A DNA stretch of 64,000 nucleotides from Jannaschia formosa (GCF_003340555.1 NZ_QPLJ01000004.1:1-64000), one strand, 5' to 3'; shown: positions 17,781 to 30,165, counted from the stretch's first letter. A program made the numbers and translations. Notes: generated by a model not told the origin, from the sequence alone.

Positions 17781-18443
17781 ATGACGGCATCCAGTTCGCG
17801 CCTGCCTCCGGTGACGGAGGTGCTCGCCTCGTCGCAGGACGGGGCGGCGACCGGTTTCGTGCTGGCCCAGCTCGACGCCATGGGGCGCGAGGGGCCGATC
17901 CTCTGGGTGCAGGACCGCCTTTCCATGCAGGAGGGGGGATTGCCCTGTCTTCAAGGGGTTGCGGAGGTGTTGGGACGACAGGTACCGCTTCTTCACGTGG
18001 CGGCGAAGGACGCGGCCCAGGCGCTCTGGGCGATGGAGGAGGGATTGGAATGCGCCGCATTGTCCGCCGTCATCGGAGAGGTCTGGGGCGCGCCCAGGGC
18101 GCTCGATTTCACCGCGACCAAGCGGCTGAGCCTGCGTGCGGCGCGCTCGGGCGTGCCGCTCTGGCTCCTGCGGACGGATGCGGCACCGGGCCTGTCGGTG
18201 GCGCCCGACCGCTGGCGCCTGGCGTCCGCGCCCTCGGCCGCGCATCCGCTGGACGCCGAGGCGCCGGGCAGGGCGTTCTGGCGGGCGGAGCTGTTCCGTT
18301 CCCGCCGCGCGCGCCCCGGCGCCTGGGTGGCCTGCCATGATCGGGCGGCGCATTGTCTCGATCTGGCTGCCCCGCTTCGCGATGGCCCGGTGGGAGAGGG
18401 GGCGGACCGCCCCGGCCCCGACCGCGCCCTGGGAGGAGGCTGA
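17781..18443 (+). CDS. imuA: SOS mutagenesis accessory protein ImuA
   Basis: 220 residues from the ATG at 17781. ImuA is a RecA-related accessory factor of the damage-inducible mutasome with ImuB and DnaE2. Family phrases are GPILWVQDRLSM, ALWAMEEGLECAALSAVIGEVWG, and ALDFTATKRLSLRAARSGVPLWLLR. The Walker A is degenerate, as usual for ImuA. Its last 107 bases overlap imuB in another frame, so the Gly/Arg-rich C-terminal tail is probably poorly conserved. First gene of the cassette, directly behind a LexA box. Identity rests on sequence pattern and perfect gene context. Confidence 0.9.
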   Translation: MTASSSRLPPVTEVLASSQDGAATGFVLAQLDAMGREGPILWVQDRLSMQEGGLPCLQGVAEVLGRQVPLLHVAAKDAAQALWAMEEGLECAALSAVIGEVWGAPRALDFTATKRLSLRAARSGVPLWLLRTDAAPGLSVAPDRWRLASAPSAAHPLDAEAPGRAFWRAELFRSRRARPGAWVACHDRAAHCLDLAAPLRDGPVGEGADRPGPDRALGGG

Positions 18444-20223
18444 GTCCGGCCTCGACGCGGACGCCCCCGTCGTGCTGGCCGCCGAGGGGCGGCACGGCCC
18501 GGTCATCCACGCCGTCTCGGAGGCCGCCGCGCGGGCCGGCGCCTCGGTCGGCGCCCGGGTCGTCGATGCCCGCGCCATCGCGCCCGAGCTGGTCGTCCAG
18601 CCCGCCGACCTGCCCGGCGACGCGGCGGCGCTGACGCGGCTGGCGCATTGGGCGCGGCGCTGGTGCCCCTGGTCGGCCACCGACGGGGCCGACGGGCTGG
18701 TGCTCGACACGACCGGGGCGGCGCATCTCTGGGGCGGCGAGGCGGCGATGCTCGCCGATATGGAGGCGCGGCTGGCGGCTCTTGGCCAGGCGGCCCGGCT
18801 GGCCGCCGCCCACACCCACGGCGCCGCATGGGCGCTGGCGCGCCACGGCGATCCTCGCGAGATCGGCACGTCCGACGCGCTGCGCGCAAGGCTCGCCATG
18901 CTGCCGGTCGCAGCATTGCGCCTCGACGGGCAGACGCGGCTGACGCTGCGCCGGCTGGGGCTGAAGCGGGTGGGCGATCTGATGGCGCTGCCGCGCGCCG
19001 CGCTCGACCGCCGTTTCGGGCGCGACGGGACGGCGCTCGCCACGCCGCTGCGCCGTCTCGACCAGGCGCTGGGCCACCTGCCCGAGCCGGTCGTGAGCCC
19101 GCCGCCGCCGCATCGTTTCCGCACCGTGCAGCGCCTGCCCGAGCCGGTGATGGACCCGCAGCCCTGGCTCGCGGGCCTGTTCCAAACCTTGTGCGCCGAC
19201 CTCGTCCGCCAGGGCCACGGCGCCCGCGAGATCCGGCTGGAGCTCTACCGCATCGACGGGCAGGCGAGCCTGTTCCAGGCCGTCACCGCCCGCGCGACGC
19301 GCGACGCGGGCCACCTGCACCGCCTGCTGGAGCGGCGCTTCGAGTCGCTCGACGCAGGCTTCGGCTTCGACACGCTGGCGCTGGAGGCGACCCGGACCGA
19401 GGCGCAGACCGGGGCGCAGGCCGCGCTCGACGGCTCCGACGGGGCGGAGGTGGCGCTGGCCACCCTGATCGATCGCCTGACCGGCCGCGTCGGCGCCGCC
19501 GTGCGCAGCCCCGACCCCCGCGCCAGTCATCTGCCGGAACGGGCCGAACGCTGGTCTCCGGCCCGCGCCGTCCCCGTCGCGCGGCCCTTCTCCGGTCCGG
19601 CGGCCGAAGGGCGAGGTTCCGTGCCGGTCGCGGGGGACGATGCCTCCCGCAGGCGCCAGCCGGGCTTCGCCGCACCCCCGCTCCCGGTCGGCCCGGTCCC
19701 TGCCGGCAGCAGGCCGCCGGACGCGCGGGGGCCGCATCCCGCTCCCCGGGCCCCGGCCGAGGGCCCGCGCCTCGCCGTCGTCGCCGCGGCAGGGAAAGAC
19801 TCCGCCCGCCGCGACCCGTCCTCCGCGGCAGGGGCCGGCGGACCTGGGCGCGCCCGGCCGATGCAGGCGCCGTCCGACCGCCTGGCGCCGGGCGGACTCG
19901 GCGGCGGCGGCCTCGTCGCGCCCGCCCGCGCCCGCCCCCTGCGCCTGCTGCGCGCCCCCGAACGCATCGAGGTGCTCTACGCCGTCCCCGAAGGCCCGCC
20001 GATCCGCTTCCGCTGGCGCCGCCGCCCCTTCCTGATCCGCCGCCATCAGGGGCCGGAGCGGATCTCCCCCGAATGGTGGCAGGCTCCGGCCACGGCCCGG
20101 CTGCGTGACTACTACAAGGTCGAGGTCGCGGACGGGGCGCGCTACTGGCTGTTCCGGGAGGGTGTGGCGGGGGACGGCCGCGGCGGCGCGCCCGACTGGT
20201 TCCTGCACGGGCTGTTCGCATGA
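18337..20223 (+). CDS. imuB: Y-family polymerase-like mutasome hub ImuB, with a long internal insertion
   Basis: 628 residues from the ATG at 18337 (start IGRRIVSIWLPRFAMARW, the family start); the open frame extends further left but that part lies inside imuA. ImuB is an inactive Y-family polymerase that links DnaE2 to the beta clamp during error-prone bypass. The fingers/palm/little-finger layout is recognisable to about residue 410 and the C-terminal RFRWRRRPFLIRRHQGPERISPEWW block is intact. Between about 417 and 530 there is a Pro/Ala/Gly/Arg-rich low-complexity stretch that I would not expect; typical ImuB is nearer 500 residues. Overlap with imuA is 107 bases. Confidence 0.93.
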   Translation: MIGRRIVSIWLPRFAMARWERGRTAPAPTAPWEEAESGLDADAPVVLAAEGRHGPVIHAVSEAAARAGASVGARVVDARAIAPELVVQPADLPGDAAALTRLAHWARRWCPWSATDGADGLVLDTTGAAHLWGGEAAMLADMEARLAALGQAARLAAAHTHGAAWALARHGDPREIGTSDALRARLAMLPVAALRLDGQTRLTLRRLGLKRVGDLMALPRAALDRRFGRDGTALATPLRRLDQALGHLPEPVVSPPPPHRFRTVQRLPEPVMDPQPWLAGLFQTLCADLVRQGHGAREIRLELYRIDGQASLFQAVTARATRDAGHLHRLLERRFESLDAGFGFDTLALEATRTEAQTGAQAALDGSDGAEVALATLIDRLTGRVGAAVRSPDPRASHLPERAERWSPARAVPVARPFSGPAAEGRGSVPVAGDDASRRRQPGFAAPPLPVGPVPAGSRPPDARGPHPAPRAPAEGPRLAVVAAAGKDSARRDPSSAAGAGGPGRARPMQAPSDRLAPGGLGGGGLVAPARARPLRLLRAPERIEVLYAVPEGPPIRFRWRRRPFLIRRHQGPERISPEWWQAPATARLRDYYKVEVADGARYWLFREGVAGDGRGGAPDWFLHGLFA

Positions 20224-20266
20224 AGGCGCCCGACCGGGATCGGCAACGCCCCTGGCCTCTGCGGGA

Positions 20267-20298
20267 GCCTCCGGCGGGAGTATTGCCAGCCACAGGAA
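20267..20298 (+). repeat. Intergenic repeat, ATATTT family variant, left copy
   Basis: Opens GCCTCCGGCGGGAG, then TATT, and ends GCCACAGGAA. It is an imperfect mirror of 20453-20484. The first half matches the flank of the repeat at 13101 and 50086. Confidence 0.65.
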
Positions 20299-20452
20299 GG
20301 CAAGACGGTCCAGCGCCCCGCGCCCGGCATCAGCCTGGCGGCACGGGCAACGGGGCGCCTTCCCGTGGCACGGTCATCGGCTCTCCAGCCTGTTCCGCAA
20401 CGCCGTCCTGGCACGTTGACCTTAACGGCAGGTTACCGGCAGGGGGCCTCTC

Positions 20453-20484
20453 TTCCTGTGGCCGGAAATACTCCGGGGGGAGCC
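20453..20484 (-). repeat. Intergenic repeat, ATATTT family variant, right inverted copy
   Basis: Read on the minus strand it opens GGCTCCCCCCGGAG, then TATT, and ends GGCCACAGGAA. It is about 75 percent identical to the left copy over 32 bases. Confidence 0.65.
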
Positions 20485-20490
20485 GAAGGC

Positions 20491-20507
20491 GGGGGGCAGC
20501 GCCCCCC
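20491..20507. repeat. G-run hairpin before dnaE2
   Basis: GGGGGGC-AGC-GCCCCCC, seven pairs and a three-base loop, 82 bases upstream of the dnaE2 start. No T-tract follows. Confidence 0.65.
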
Positions 20508-20588
20508 TCCGACCGTCCTGCAGGCCCCGTCCTCCGTCGAATGTCTGTCCCTTCCGCGCCACGCTCGCCGTGACGTCTGCGCCCCCTC

Positions 20589-23500
20589 ATGCCCGACGCC
20601 CCTCTGACCCCCGACAAGCGCAGGCTCGACCCCGCGCAGCCCTTCGTCCCGAACCCGCCCGCGCCCTTCGTCGAGCTTGGGGTGACCACACCCTTCTCCT
20701 TCCTGCATGGCGCCTCGGACGCCGTCGATCTCGTCACGACGGCCTGGCGGATGGGCTACGACCGGATCGGCGTCGCCGACCGCAACACCATGGCCGGGGT
20801 CGTGCGGCTGCATGTCGAGGCGGAGGTCGCGCGGATGACCCCGCTGATCGGGACGCGGCTGATCCTGACCTGCGGGGCGGAATTCCTGGCCTATCCGAAG
20901 GACCGTGCCGCCTATGGGCGGCTCTGCGCGCTGATCTCGAAGGGGCGGATGACCGGCCCGGACGGCGCGTGGCAAGAGAAGGGGCGCTGCGACCTGAGCC
21001 TCGCCGATCTCGCGAGCTGCCAGCAGGGCAGCGTCCTGATCGTGCTGCCCGGCGAGGAGCTCGACGCCTTCGCCGCGGACCTTTCCCGCCTGACCCGCGC
21101 GCTGCCCTCTCTGACCCATATCGCCGCGGCCCATCTCTACCGGGGCGACGACCATGCGCGGATCGAGCGGCTGGACCGGCTGGCCCGCGCCCACGGCCTG
21201 CGCCTCGTGGCGACGAACGACGTGCATTACCACGAGCCGGCGCGGCGCCCGCTGCAGGACGTGATGACCTGCATCCGCGAGAAATGCACGCTCGCCACCG
21301 CGGGCTACCGGCTGCACGCCAATGCCGAGCGCCACCTCAAGTCTCCGCAGGAGATGGCGCGGCTCTTCTCCCGCTGGCCCCATGCCATCGCCGAAAGCGT
21401 GGCCATCGCCGACGGCCTCTCCTTCTCGCTGCGCGAGCTGAAATACGAATACCCCCAGGACGACGTCCCCCCGGGCCGCAGCCCGGACGACCACCTGCGC
21501 ATCCTGACCGGGGAGGGCGCCGCCCGCCGCTACCCCGGGGGCGTGCCCGAGCGGATCGCCGAGATCATCGAGATGGAGCTCGCCTTCATCGCCGAGCGCG
21601 ATCTCGCCCGCTACTTCATCACCATCCAGGAGATCGTGGCCTTCGCGCGCAGTCGCGGCATCCTCTGCCAGGGTCGCGGCTCGGCCGCGAACTCGGTCGT
21701 CTGCTTCTGCCTCGAGATCACCTCGGTCGACCCCGCGCAGCACGACGTCCTGTTCGAGCGCTTCCTCTCGGCAGACCGCGACGAGCCCCCCGATATCGAC
21801 GTCGATTTCGAGCACGAGCGCCGCGAGGAGGTGATCCAGCACATCTACGACCGCTACGGCCGGCATCATGCCGGGCTGTGCGCAACGGTCATCCACTACC
21901 GCCCGCGCATGGCCATCCGCGAGGTCGGCAAGGTCATGGGCCTGACTGAGGACATCACCACCGCGCTCGCCAGGACGACCTGGGGAAGCTGGGGCAGCTC
22001 GACCAATGACATGCATCCCGAAGAGACGGGGGTGAATGTCGCCGACCCGCATATCCGCCGGGTGCTGAAGCTCACCGACCAGCTGATCGGGATGCCGCGC
22101 CACCTCAGCCAGCATGTCGGCGGCTTCATCCTGACCCGGGAGCCGCTCAGCCACACCGTCCCCATCGGCAACGGCGCCATGCCCGACCGCAGCTTCATCG
22201 AATGGGACAAGGACGACATCGACGCGCTGGGCATCTTCAAGGTCGACGTGCTGGCGCTGGGGATGCTGACCTGCATCGCCAAGAGCTTCGGGCTGATGCG
22301 CGCCCACAAGGGGCTGGAGATGGACCTCGCCACCGTCGAGGAGGGGAACGAGGCGACCTACGACATGCTCTGCCGGGGCGACAGCCTCGGCGTCTTCCAG
22401 GTCGAGAGCCGGGCACAGATGGCGATGCTGCCGAAGCTGCGCCCCCGCGTCTTCTACGACCTGGTGATCCAGGTCGCCATCGTCCGTCCCGGCCCGATCC
22501 AGGGCGACATGGTGCATCCTTACCTCAAGCGCCGCCGCGCCGGAGAGACGATCGACACGATCGACTTTCCGAAGCCCGGGCCGGAGCATGACCAGGACGA
22601 GCTGAAGAACATCCTCGGCCGCACCCTCGGCGTGCCGATCTTCCAGGAGCAGGCGATGAAGATCGCCCTCGTCGCCGCGCGCTTCTCGGGGGCCGAGGCC
22701 AACCGGCTGCGCAAGGCGATGGCGACCTTCCGGTCGAAGGGGCAGGTGAGCGACCACAAGGAGCGGATGGTCGGCCGCATGGTCGAGCGCGGCTACGACC
22801 CGGACTTCGCCGCGCGCTGCTTCAGCCAGATCGAGGGGTTCGGCGAGTACGGCTTCCCCGAAAGCCACGCGGCCAGCTTCGCGCGGCTGGTCTATGTCTC
22901 GTCCTGGCTCAAGTGCCACCACCCGGACGTCTTCGCCTGCGCGCTGCTGAACTCGCAGCCGATGGGGTTCTACGCGCCCGCGCAGATCGTGGACATGGCG
23001 CGGAAGTCCGGCGTGACGGTGCTGCCGGTCGACGTGAACTATTCCGACTGGGACTGCACGCTGGAGCCTGAGGGTCGGGGCCACGCGCTGCGGCTGGGGT
23101 TGCGGCAGCTTTCGGGCCTGCGGCAGGAGGAGATGGCGCGCCTGACGGGCGCCCGCGACAGACCTTACGGAGGCGTCGAGGACCTGCGCCGCCGCACCCG
23201 CATCTCCAAGCGGGCGATCGAGATCCTCGCCTCGGCGGATGCCTTCCGCTCCTGCGGGCAGGGCCGGCGCGCGGCGCTCTGGGATGCGAAGGCGATCCGC
23301 ACCGCGCCGGATCTGCCGCTGTTCTCCCATGCCGAGGCGCCGGACACGGGGGAGGAGGCCGAGGCCCCGCTGCCCGTCATGCCGCTGCGCGAGGAGGTCG
23401 TGGCCGACTATCAGACCGCGCGCCTGTCGCTGAAGGCGCATCCGGTGGCCTTCCTGCGGCGGTCGATGGCGGCGCAGGGCTACACCCGGTCGGACGCGCT

Positions 23501-23897
23501 GCGGTCCCTGCGGTTCAACCAGCGCTGCTCGGTCGCGGGGCTGGTGTTGATCCGGCAGAAGCCGGGCAGCGCCAAGGGCGTCTGCTTCACCACGCTCGAG
23601 GACGAGGCGGGCGTCATCAACGTGGTGATCTGGCCCGACCTCTTCGCGCGCTTCCGCAGGGCGATCATGTCGGCACGGCTGATGGCGGTGCATGGGCACG
23701 TGCAGTTCGACGACGCGGTGATCCATGTCGTCGCGCACGAGATCGTCGATCGCAACGACGCCCTGACCCGGCTGTCCGAGGACGCGCTGGCGCCCGAACT
23801 GTCCCGCGCCGACGAGGTGGTGAAACCGGTATCCAGCCACACCTCGCGCCATCCGCGCGACGTCGCGGTGATCCCGAAATCGCGGGATTTCCACTGA
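20589..23897 (+). CDS. dnaE2: Error-prone DNA polymerase III alpha subunit (DnaE2/ImuC)
   Basis: 1102 residues. It performs SOS-induced translesion synthesis with ImuA and ImuB. An N-terminal PHP domain opens with FVELGVTTPFSFLHGAS; polymerase catalytic acidic residues lie in EPPDIDVDFEHERREEV at about 402-418; the helix GRGSAANSVVCFCLEIT and the segment PGPIQGDMVHPYLKRR are typical of DnaE. An OB-fold region occurs near the C-terminus (RCSVAGLVLIRQKPGSAKGVCF). It is shorter than replicative DnaE and ends with RHPRDVAVIPKSRDFH, the characteristic DnaE2 C-terminus. A 365-base repeat-rich gap precedes it, so it may depend on read-through from the imuA LexA promoter or on its own promoter. Confidence 0.96.
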   Translation: MPDAPLTPDKRRLDPAQPFVPNPPAPFVELGVTTPFSFLHGASDAVDLVTTAWRMGYDRIGVADRNTMAGVVRLHVEAEVARMTPLIGTRLILTCGAEFLAYPKDRAAYGRLCALISKGRMTGPDGAWQEKGRCDLSLADLASCQQGSVLIVLPGEELDAFAADLSRLTRALPSLTHIAAAHLYRGDDHARIERLDRLARAHGLRLVATNDVHYHEPARRPLQDVMTCIREKCTLATAGYRLHANAERHLKSPQEMARLFSRWPHAIAESVAIADGLSFSLRELKYEYPQDDVPPGRSPDDHLRILTGEGAARRYPGGVPERIAEIIEMELAFIAERDLARYFITIQEIVAFARSRGILCQGRGSAANSVVCFCLEITSVDPAQHDVLFERFLSADRDEPPDIDVDFEHERREEVIQHIYDRYGRHHAGLCATVIHYRPRMAIREVGKVMGLTEDITTALARTTWGSWGSSTNDMHPEETGVNVADPHIRRVLKLTDQLIGMPRHLSQHVGGFILTREPLSHTVPIGNGAMPDRSFIEWDKDDIDALGIFKVDVLALGMLTCIAKSFGLMRAHKGLEMDLATVEEGNEATYDMLCRGDSLGVFQVESRAQMAMLPKLRPRVFYDLVIQVAIVRPGPIQGDMVHPYLKRRRAGETIDTIDFPKPGPEHDQDELKNILGRTLGVPIFQEQAMKIALVAARFSGAEANRLRKAMATFRSKGQVSDHKERMVGRMVERGYDPDFAARCFSQIEGFGEYGFPESHAASFARLVYVSSWLKCHHPDVFACALLNSQPMGFYAPAQIVDMARKSGVTVLPVDVNYSDWDCTLEPEGRGHALRLGLRQLSGLRQEEMARLTGARDRPYGGVEDLRRRTRISKRAIEILASADAFRSCGQGRRAALWDAKAIRTAPDLPLFSHAEAPDTGEEAEAPLPVMPLREEVVADYQTARLSLKAHPVAFLRRSMAAQGYTRSDALRSLRFNQRCSVAGLVLIRQKPGSAKGVCFTTLEDEAGVINVVIWPDLFARFRRAIMSARLMAVHGHVQFDDAVIHVVAHEIVDRNDALTRLSEDALAPELSRADEVVKPVSSHTSRHPRDVAVIPKSRDFH

Positions 23898-24008
23898 CCG
23901 CACGACGATGCCGACCGACGGCGGCCATCGTTTCCGCAACCGCGATCAATCCGGCCATGAAATCGCCCGAAAGCCGGGCAACTACGGCAGAAATAGGGGG
24001 AAACTGAG

Positions 24009-24155
24009 ATGCACCTGTTCGAGATCCTGATCGTGAGCCTTGCCCTCGGCCTTGGCCTTGCTATCGCCCGATTCGCGATGCTCGCGTTCCTGCCCGTCCA
24101 TCCGATGTCGCAATTCCTCCAGCGGCTCGACCGGATCTTCGGCCAGCAGCGCTGA
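24009..24155 (+). CDS. Small membrane protein, 48 residues
   Basis: ATG at 24009 follows an AGGGGGAAA ribosome site. Residues 3-30 are a single hydrophobic helix (FEILIVSLALGLGLAIARF) followed by LPVHPM and an amphipathic basic tail ending FGQQR. No similarity known to me. A second small membrane ORF of similar layout lies 124 bases on. Unknown function; too short for confident calling but ribosome site, codon usage and clean helix support it. Confidence 0.5.
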   Translation: MHLFEILIVSLALGLGLAIARFAMLAFLPVHPMSQFLQRLDRIFGQQR

Positions 24156-24279
24156 TCGGTCCCGACACGGGGACGATGCCCGCAAGGCCGCGTCACTGTC
24201 GCCGGTGGCGCGCCAATCCGGCCCTTCGAAGGCCAGAATGGACGCGTAGATCTGCCTCAGGAAACGAACGAGGCTAGGA

Positions 24280-24453
24280 ATGATGCTTGCACTGCTCGCC
24301 ACTCTCTTCGCTGCCCTGACCTACGGTCTGGTCGCCCTGCGCCAGATCGTGCTCTGGCGCTTCCCCGACAGCACTGCCGCCCGCTGGATGGAGATCCGCG
24401 ACCCCTTGGTCGCCGCCCTCGTGTCGCGCCACGCCTCCCGCGAGGCGGCCTGA
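24280..24453 (+). CDS. Small membrane protein, 57 residues
   Basis: Two tandem ATG codons at 24280 and 24283 behind GAGG. Residues 3-26 form one hydrophobic helix (LALLATLFAALTYGLVAL), then RQIVLWRF and a soluble tail of about 30 residues containing AARWMEIRDPL. Layout is similar to the 48-residue protein just upstream: one helix, then a basic/aromatic turn and short cytoplasmic tail. Function unknown. Possibly co-transcribed with its neighbour. Confidence 0.45.
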   Translation: MMLALLATLFAALTYGLVALRQIVLWRFPDSTAARWMEIRDPLVAALVSRHASREAA

Positions 24454-24549
24454 GGCCCATCGCCCTCTGCGGCCGTCCGGTCGAGCGGCGGAGGGCCGCC
24501 GGACGCTTGCGCCTGGCGACCTCCCGCGTCTCGGCCGATGCGCCGGGCG

Positions 24550-25365
24550 TTATCCGAGCAGGATGAGCGGCAGGCCCAGCAGCGCCTGGCCGAACAGCGC
24601 CAGGGTCAGCCCCCCATAGCCTAATGCCGCGATCCGGACCGTCCGGACCGACCCCGCACCGCCGCGCCGGTCGAGCCAGAGGCCCAGCAGCGGCAGCGCC
24701 TGCATCGCGTGGATCGAGGCGAAATGGGCGGGGCGCAGGTCCCCGGTCACGCCGGACCAGCCGAAGAGTGGCAGGGTCGGCGCGCCCTCGGGGTGGAGGC
24801 CCACGAAATGGCCGCCGGAGGAGCTGAGATAGCCCGCGACGACGAAGGTGAGCAGGAAGGTGGCGAGGAAGCCGAGCCAGATGCCTTCGCGCAGCGCCGG
24901 GCCCATCGCCGCACGCTCGTCCTGCCGCACGACCCAGCCGAAGACCGCGACCCCCGCGATCAGCGTCACCGCGCCGGCGCCCATCAGCGTGTACATCGTC
25001 TGGTGCCACGGCGTGGAGAGGTTGAAATGGGACGCCTCGGCGCGGGCCGCCATGTAGAACATGTAGGCCATTTCCAACAGATAGGCCGCGGCCATGGCCC
25101 AGCCGGTGAGCTTCAGCGTGACGCCCCTGCGGGCGCGGTCGGACAGGAGCGGCTCGATCAGCGCAAGGGTTCCGAACAGTGCCACGAAGCTCAGCGAGAA
25201 CTTCAGCGGCTTCATCCAGACCGGCACGCCGTCGATCAGGCGGGGGTCGACGAAGGCCCAGGCGATCGAGAGCGACAGAAGCAGCATCGAGACGACGGTC
25301 AGCACCTTGAACTGCGAGGGCGCCTCGGCGTCGAGAACGGGCGGGTTGGTGTCAAGCAGCGCCAT
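24550..25365 (-). CDS. Multi-pass membrane protein, hypothetical
   Basis: 271 residues from the ATG at 25365. About seven hydrophobic helices follow a soluble 20-residue N-terminus. Between helices are WMKPLKFSLSFVALFGTLALI and YMAARAEASHFN, the latter with conserved-looking Glu and His on a membrane edge. I do not recognise a named family. Its start overlaps the end of the ABA4-like gene by 14 bases, so the two are translationally coupled and likely form a membrane unit, probably controlled by the divergent TetR repressor. Confidence 0.75.
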   Translation of the reverse strand: MALLDTNPPVLDAEAPSQFKVLTVVSMLLLSLSIAWAFVDPRLIDGVPVWMKPLKFSLSFVALFGTLALIEPLLSDRARRGVTLKLTGWAMAAAYLLEMAYMFYMAARAEASHFNLSTPWHQTMYTLMGAGAVTLIAGVAVFGWVVRQDERAAMGPALREGIWLGFLATFLLTFVVAGYLSSSGGHFVGLHPEGAPTLPLFGWSGVTGDLRPAHFASIHAMQALPLLGLWLDRRGGAGSVRTVRIAALGYGGLTLALFGQALLGLPLILLG

Positions 25366-25819
25366 GGACGGGTCCTTTCAGGGCACGGGTCTGCGTCGGC
25401 AGACGGAAGGCGCGTAGGCCGAGTTCGGTCAGTCCGGCGATCAGGAAGCCGAGCGGCCCTAGCAGGAAGATCGCGCCGAGGATCGGCGCCTGCACCACCC
25501 GGCCGATGCCCGCGCGGTCCATCCGCGCGGCCATGACGGCGCCGATGAAGAGGTCGAAGGCGAGGTAATGCACCCAGCCCGCCAGCAGCGCCCAGTCGTC
25601 GGCCATCAGCGTGGCGACCGAGGCGAGGCTGTCGAAACCGCCGCCCATGCCGGAGAAGCGGCTGAGCACGATCAGCGCGTAGACCGCCGACAGCCCGGCA
25701 GGGAGGATCCAGAGCGGGATCGCATTGACGAGCGAGAAGCGGCGCGGCCCGAGGATGAGCAAGGCCCACCCGGCCATCGCGGCCGTGCCCGCGTGAGAGA
25801 AGAGGACGTCCGGTGTCAC
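25352..25819 (-). CDS. ABA4-like (DUF4281) membrane protein
   Basis: 155 residues from a GTG at 25819 with GGAG seven bases upstream. A longer open frame to the right has no better start and runs into the regulator promoter. Four hydrophobic helices are visible, with the typical phrases LFSHAGTAAMAGWALLI, DWALLAGWVHYLAFDLFIGAVMA and LLGPLGFLIAGLTELGLR. The family includes plant ABA4 (neoxanthin synthesis related), but bacterial function is unknown. It heads a two-gene operon with the seven-helix protein and is divergent from a TetR regulator. Confidence 0.8.
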   Translation of the reverse strand: MTPDVLFSHAGTAAMAGWALLILGPRRFSLVNAIPLWILPAGLSAVYALIVLSRFSGMGGGFDSLASVATLMADDWALLAGWVHYLAFDLFIGAVMAARMDRAGIGRVVQAPILGAIFLLGPLGFLIAGLTELGLRAFRLPTQTRALKGPVHGAA

Positions 25820-25844
25820 CTGGATATCTCCATTGGAAGTATGC

Positions 25845-25904
25845 GATGGAAACTTATGTGCAGGACCGCGTTGCGGAGTCCAGAGAAAATGTTTAAGATG
25901 GAAA
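25845..25904. promoter_or_regulatory. Divergent promoter/operator region of the TetR gene and membrane operon
   Basis: A rightward promoter is TTGCGG (25871-25876), 17 bases, TAAGAT (25894-25899). The octamer GATGGAAA occurs at 25845-25852 and at 25897-25904, flanking the promoter. TetR binding there is plausible but unproven. Confidence 0.45.
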
Positions 25905-25919
25905 TAAAAAGGTGGCAGG

Positions 25920-26531
25920 ATGCTGGAAAAAAAGAAGAAAAAATACCACCACGGCGACCTGAAGCCCGCTCTGGTGCAGGCGGGGCTGCAGATTCTCGAG
26001 GAGTCGGGGCTGGAGGGGCTCTCGCTTCGCGCCATCGCGGCGCGGGTCGGGGTCAGCCATACGGCACCGAAGAATCACTTCGACGGCCTGAACGGGCTGC
26101 TCGCCGCGATCGCGGCCGAAGGGTTCCGGCTCCATGCCGCCGAGATGCGGCGCGGGGTGGAAGGCATGCCGCCCGGCCGGGCCCGGCTGGAGGCGGCGGC
26201 GCAGGGCTATGTGCGCTTCGCGCAGGAGAATCCGGCGCTGTTCAAGCTGATGTTCTCACCCCGGTTCCGGGACAGCGACGACGCGGACCTGATCGCCTCC
26301 GGCAATGAGAGCTATGGCGTCCTGCGCAGCATCGCCGAGGGGCTCGACTGGCCCGCGCCCGGGCCTGCGCGCGGTCCGGAGATCGAGGCCCTGCGCACCG
26401 AGATGATGCTCTGGAGCCTCGTCCATGGCTATGTCTCGCTCCATCTCGAGGGGCGCGGGCCGAAGCAGCCCGACGGGAGCCCGCTTCTGGACGTGCTGGA
26501 GGTCATGCCGGCCTTCGGCTACCGGGCCTGA
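25920..26531 (+). CDS. TetR/AcrR-family transcriptional regulator
   Basis: 203 residues from the ATG at 25920, with AGGTGG five bases before it. The Lys-rich start MLEKKKKKYHHGDLKPALV is followed by the helix-turn-helix at about 30-55 (GLSLRAIAARVGVSHTAPKNHF). The C-terminal part contains the phrase FKLMFSPRFRD typical of the WHG-type TetR ligand domain. It is transcribed away from the membrane operon, so repression of those genes is the simplest inference. It ends only 15 bases from the convergent gyrB stop. Confidence 0.92.
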   Translation: MLEKKKKKYHHGDLKPALVQAGLQILEESGLEGLSLRAIAARVGVSHTAPKNHFDGLNGLLAAIAAEGFRLHAAEMRRGVEGMPPGRARLEAAAQGYVRFAQENPALFKLMFSPRFRDSDDADLIASGNESYGVLRSIAEGLDWPAPGPARGPEIEALRTEMMLWSLVHGYVSLHLEGRGPKQPDGSPLLDVLEVMPAFGYRA

Positions 26532-26546
26532 CCGGGCCCGGCGTCC

Positions 26547-30161
<3,615 letters not shown>

Positions 30162-30165
<4 letters not shown>

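Larger units (their letters stand above)
20224..20588. other. 365-base imuB-dnaE2 gap filled with repeats
   Basis: Contains two inverted copies of an ATATTT-type repeat (20267-20298 and 20453-20484), a G-run hairpin (20491-20507) and a TTAA-N7-TTAC pair at 20422-20436. An open frame starting at 20220 spans it but its product is only translated repeat and I reject it. The gap breaks the usual close packing of imuB and dnaE2. Confidence 0.6.

Noticed and set aside
20220-20573. 117-codon open frame between imuB and dnaE2
   Set aside because: It consists of translated repeats and hairpins, has no ribosome site and no recognisable product.
20433-23939. Long minus-strand open frame opposite dnaE2
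   Set aside because: High-GC mirror of the dnaE2 frame, Arg/His/Gln-rich, no family motifs. The same applies to frames opposite gyrB, pheT, sat-cysC and the histidine kinase.
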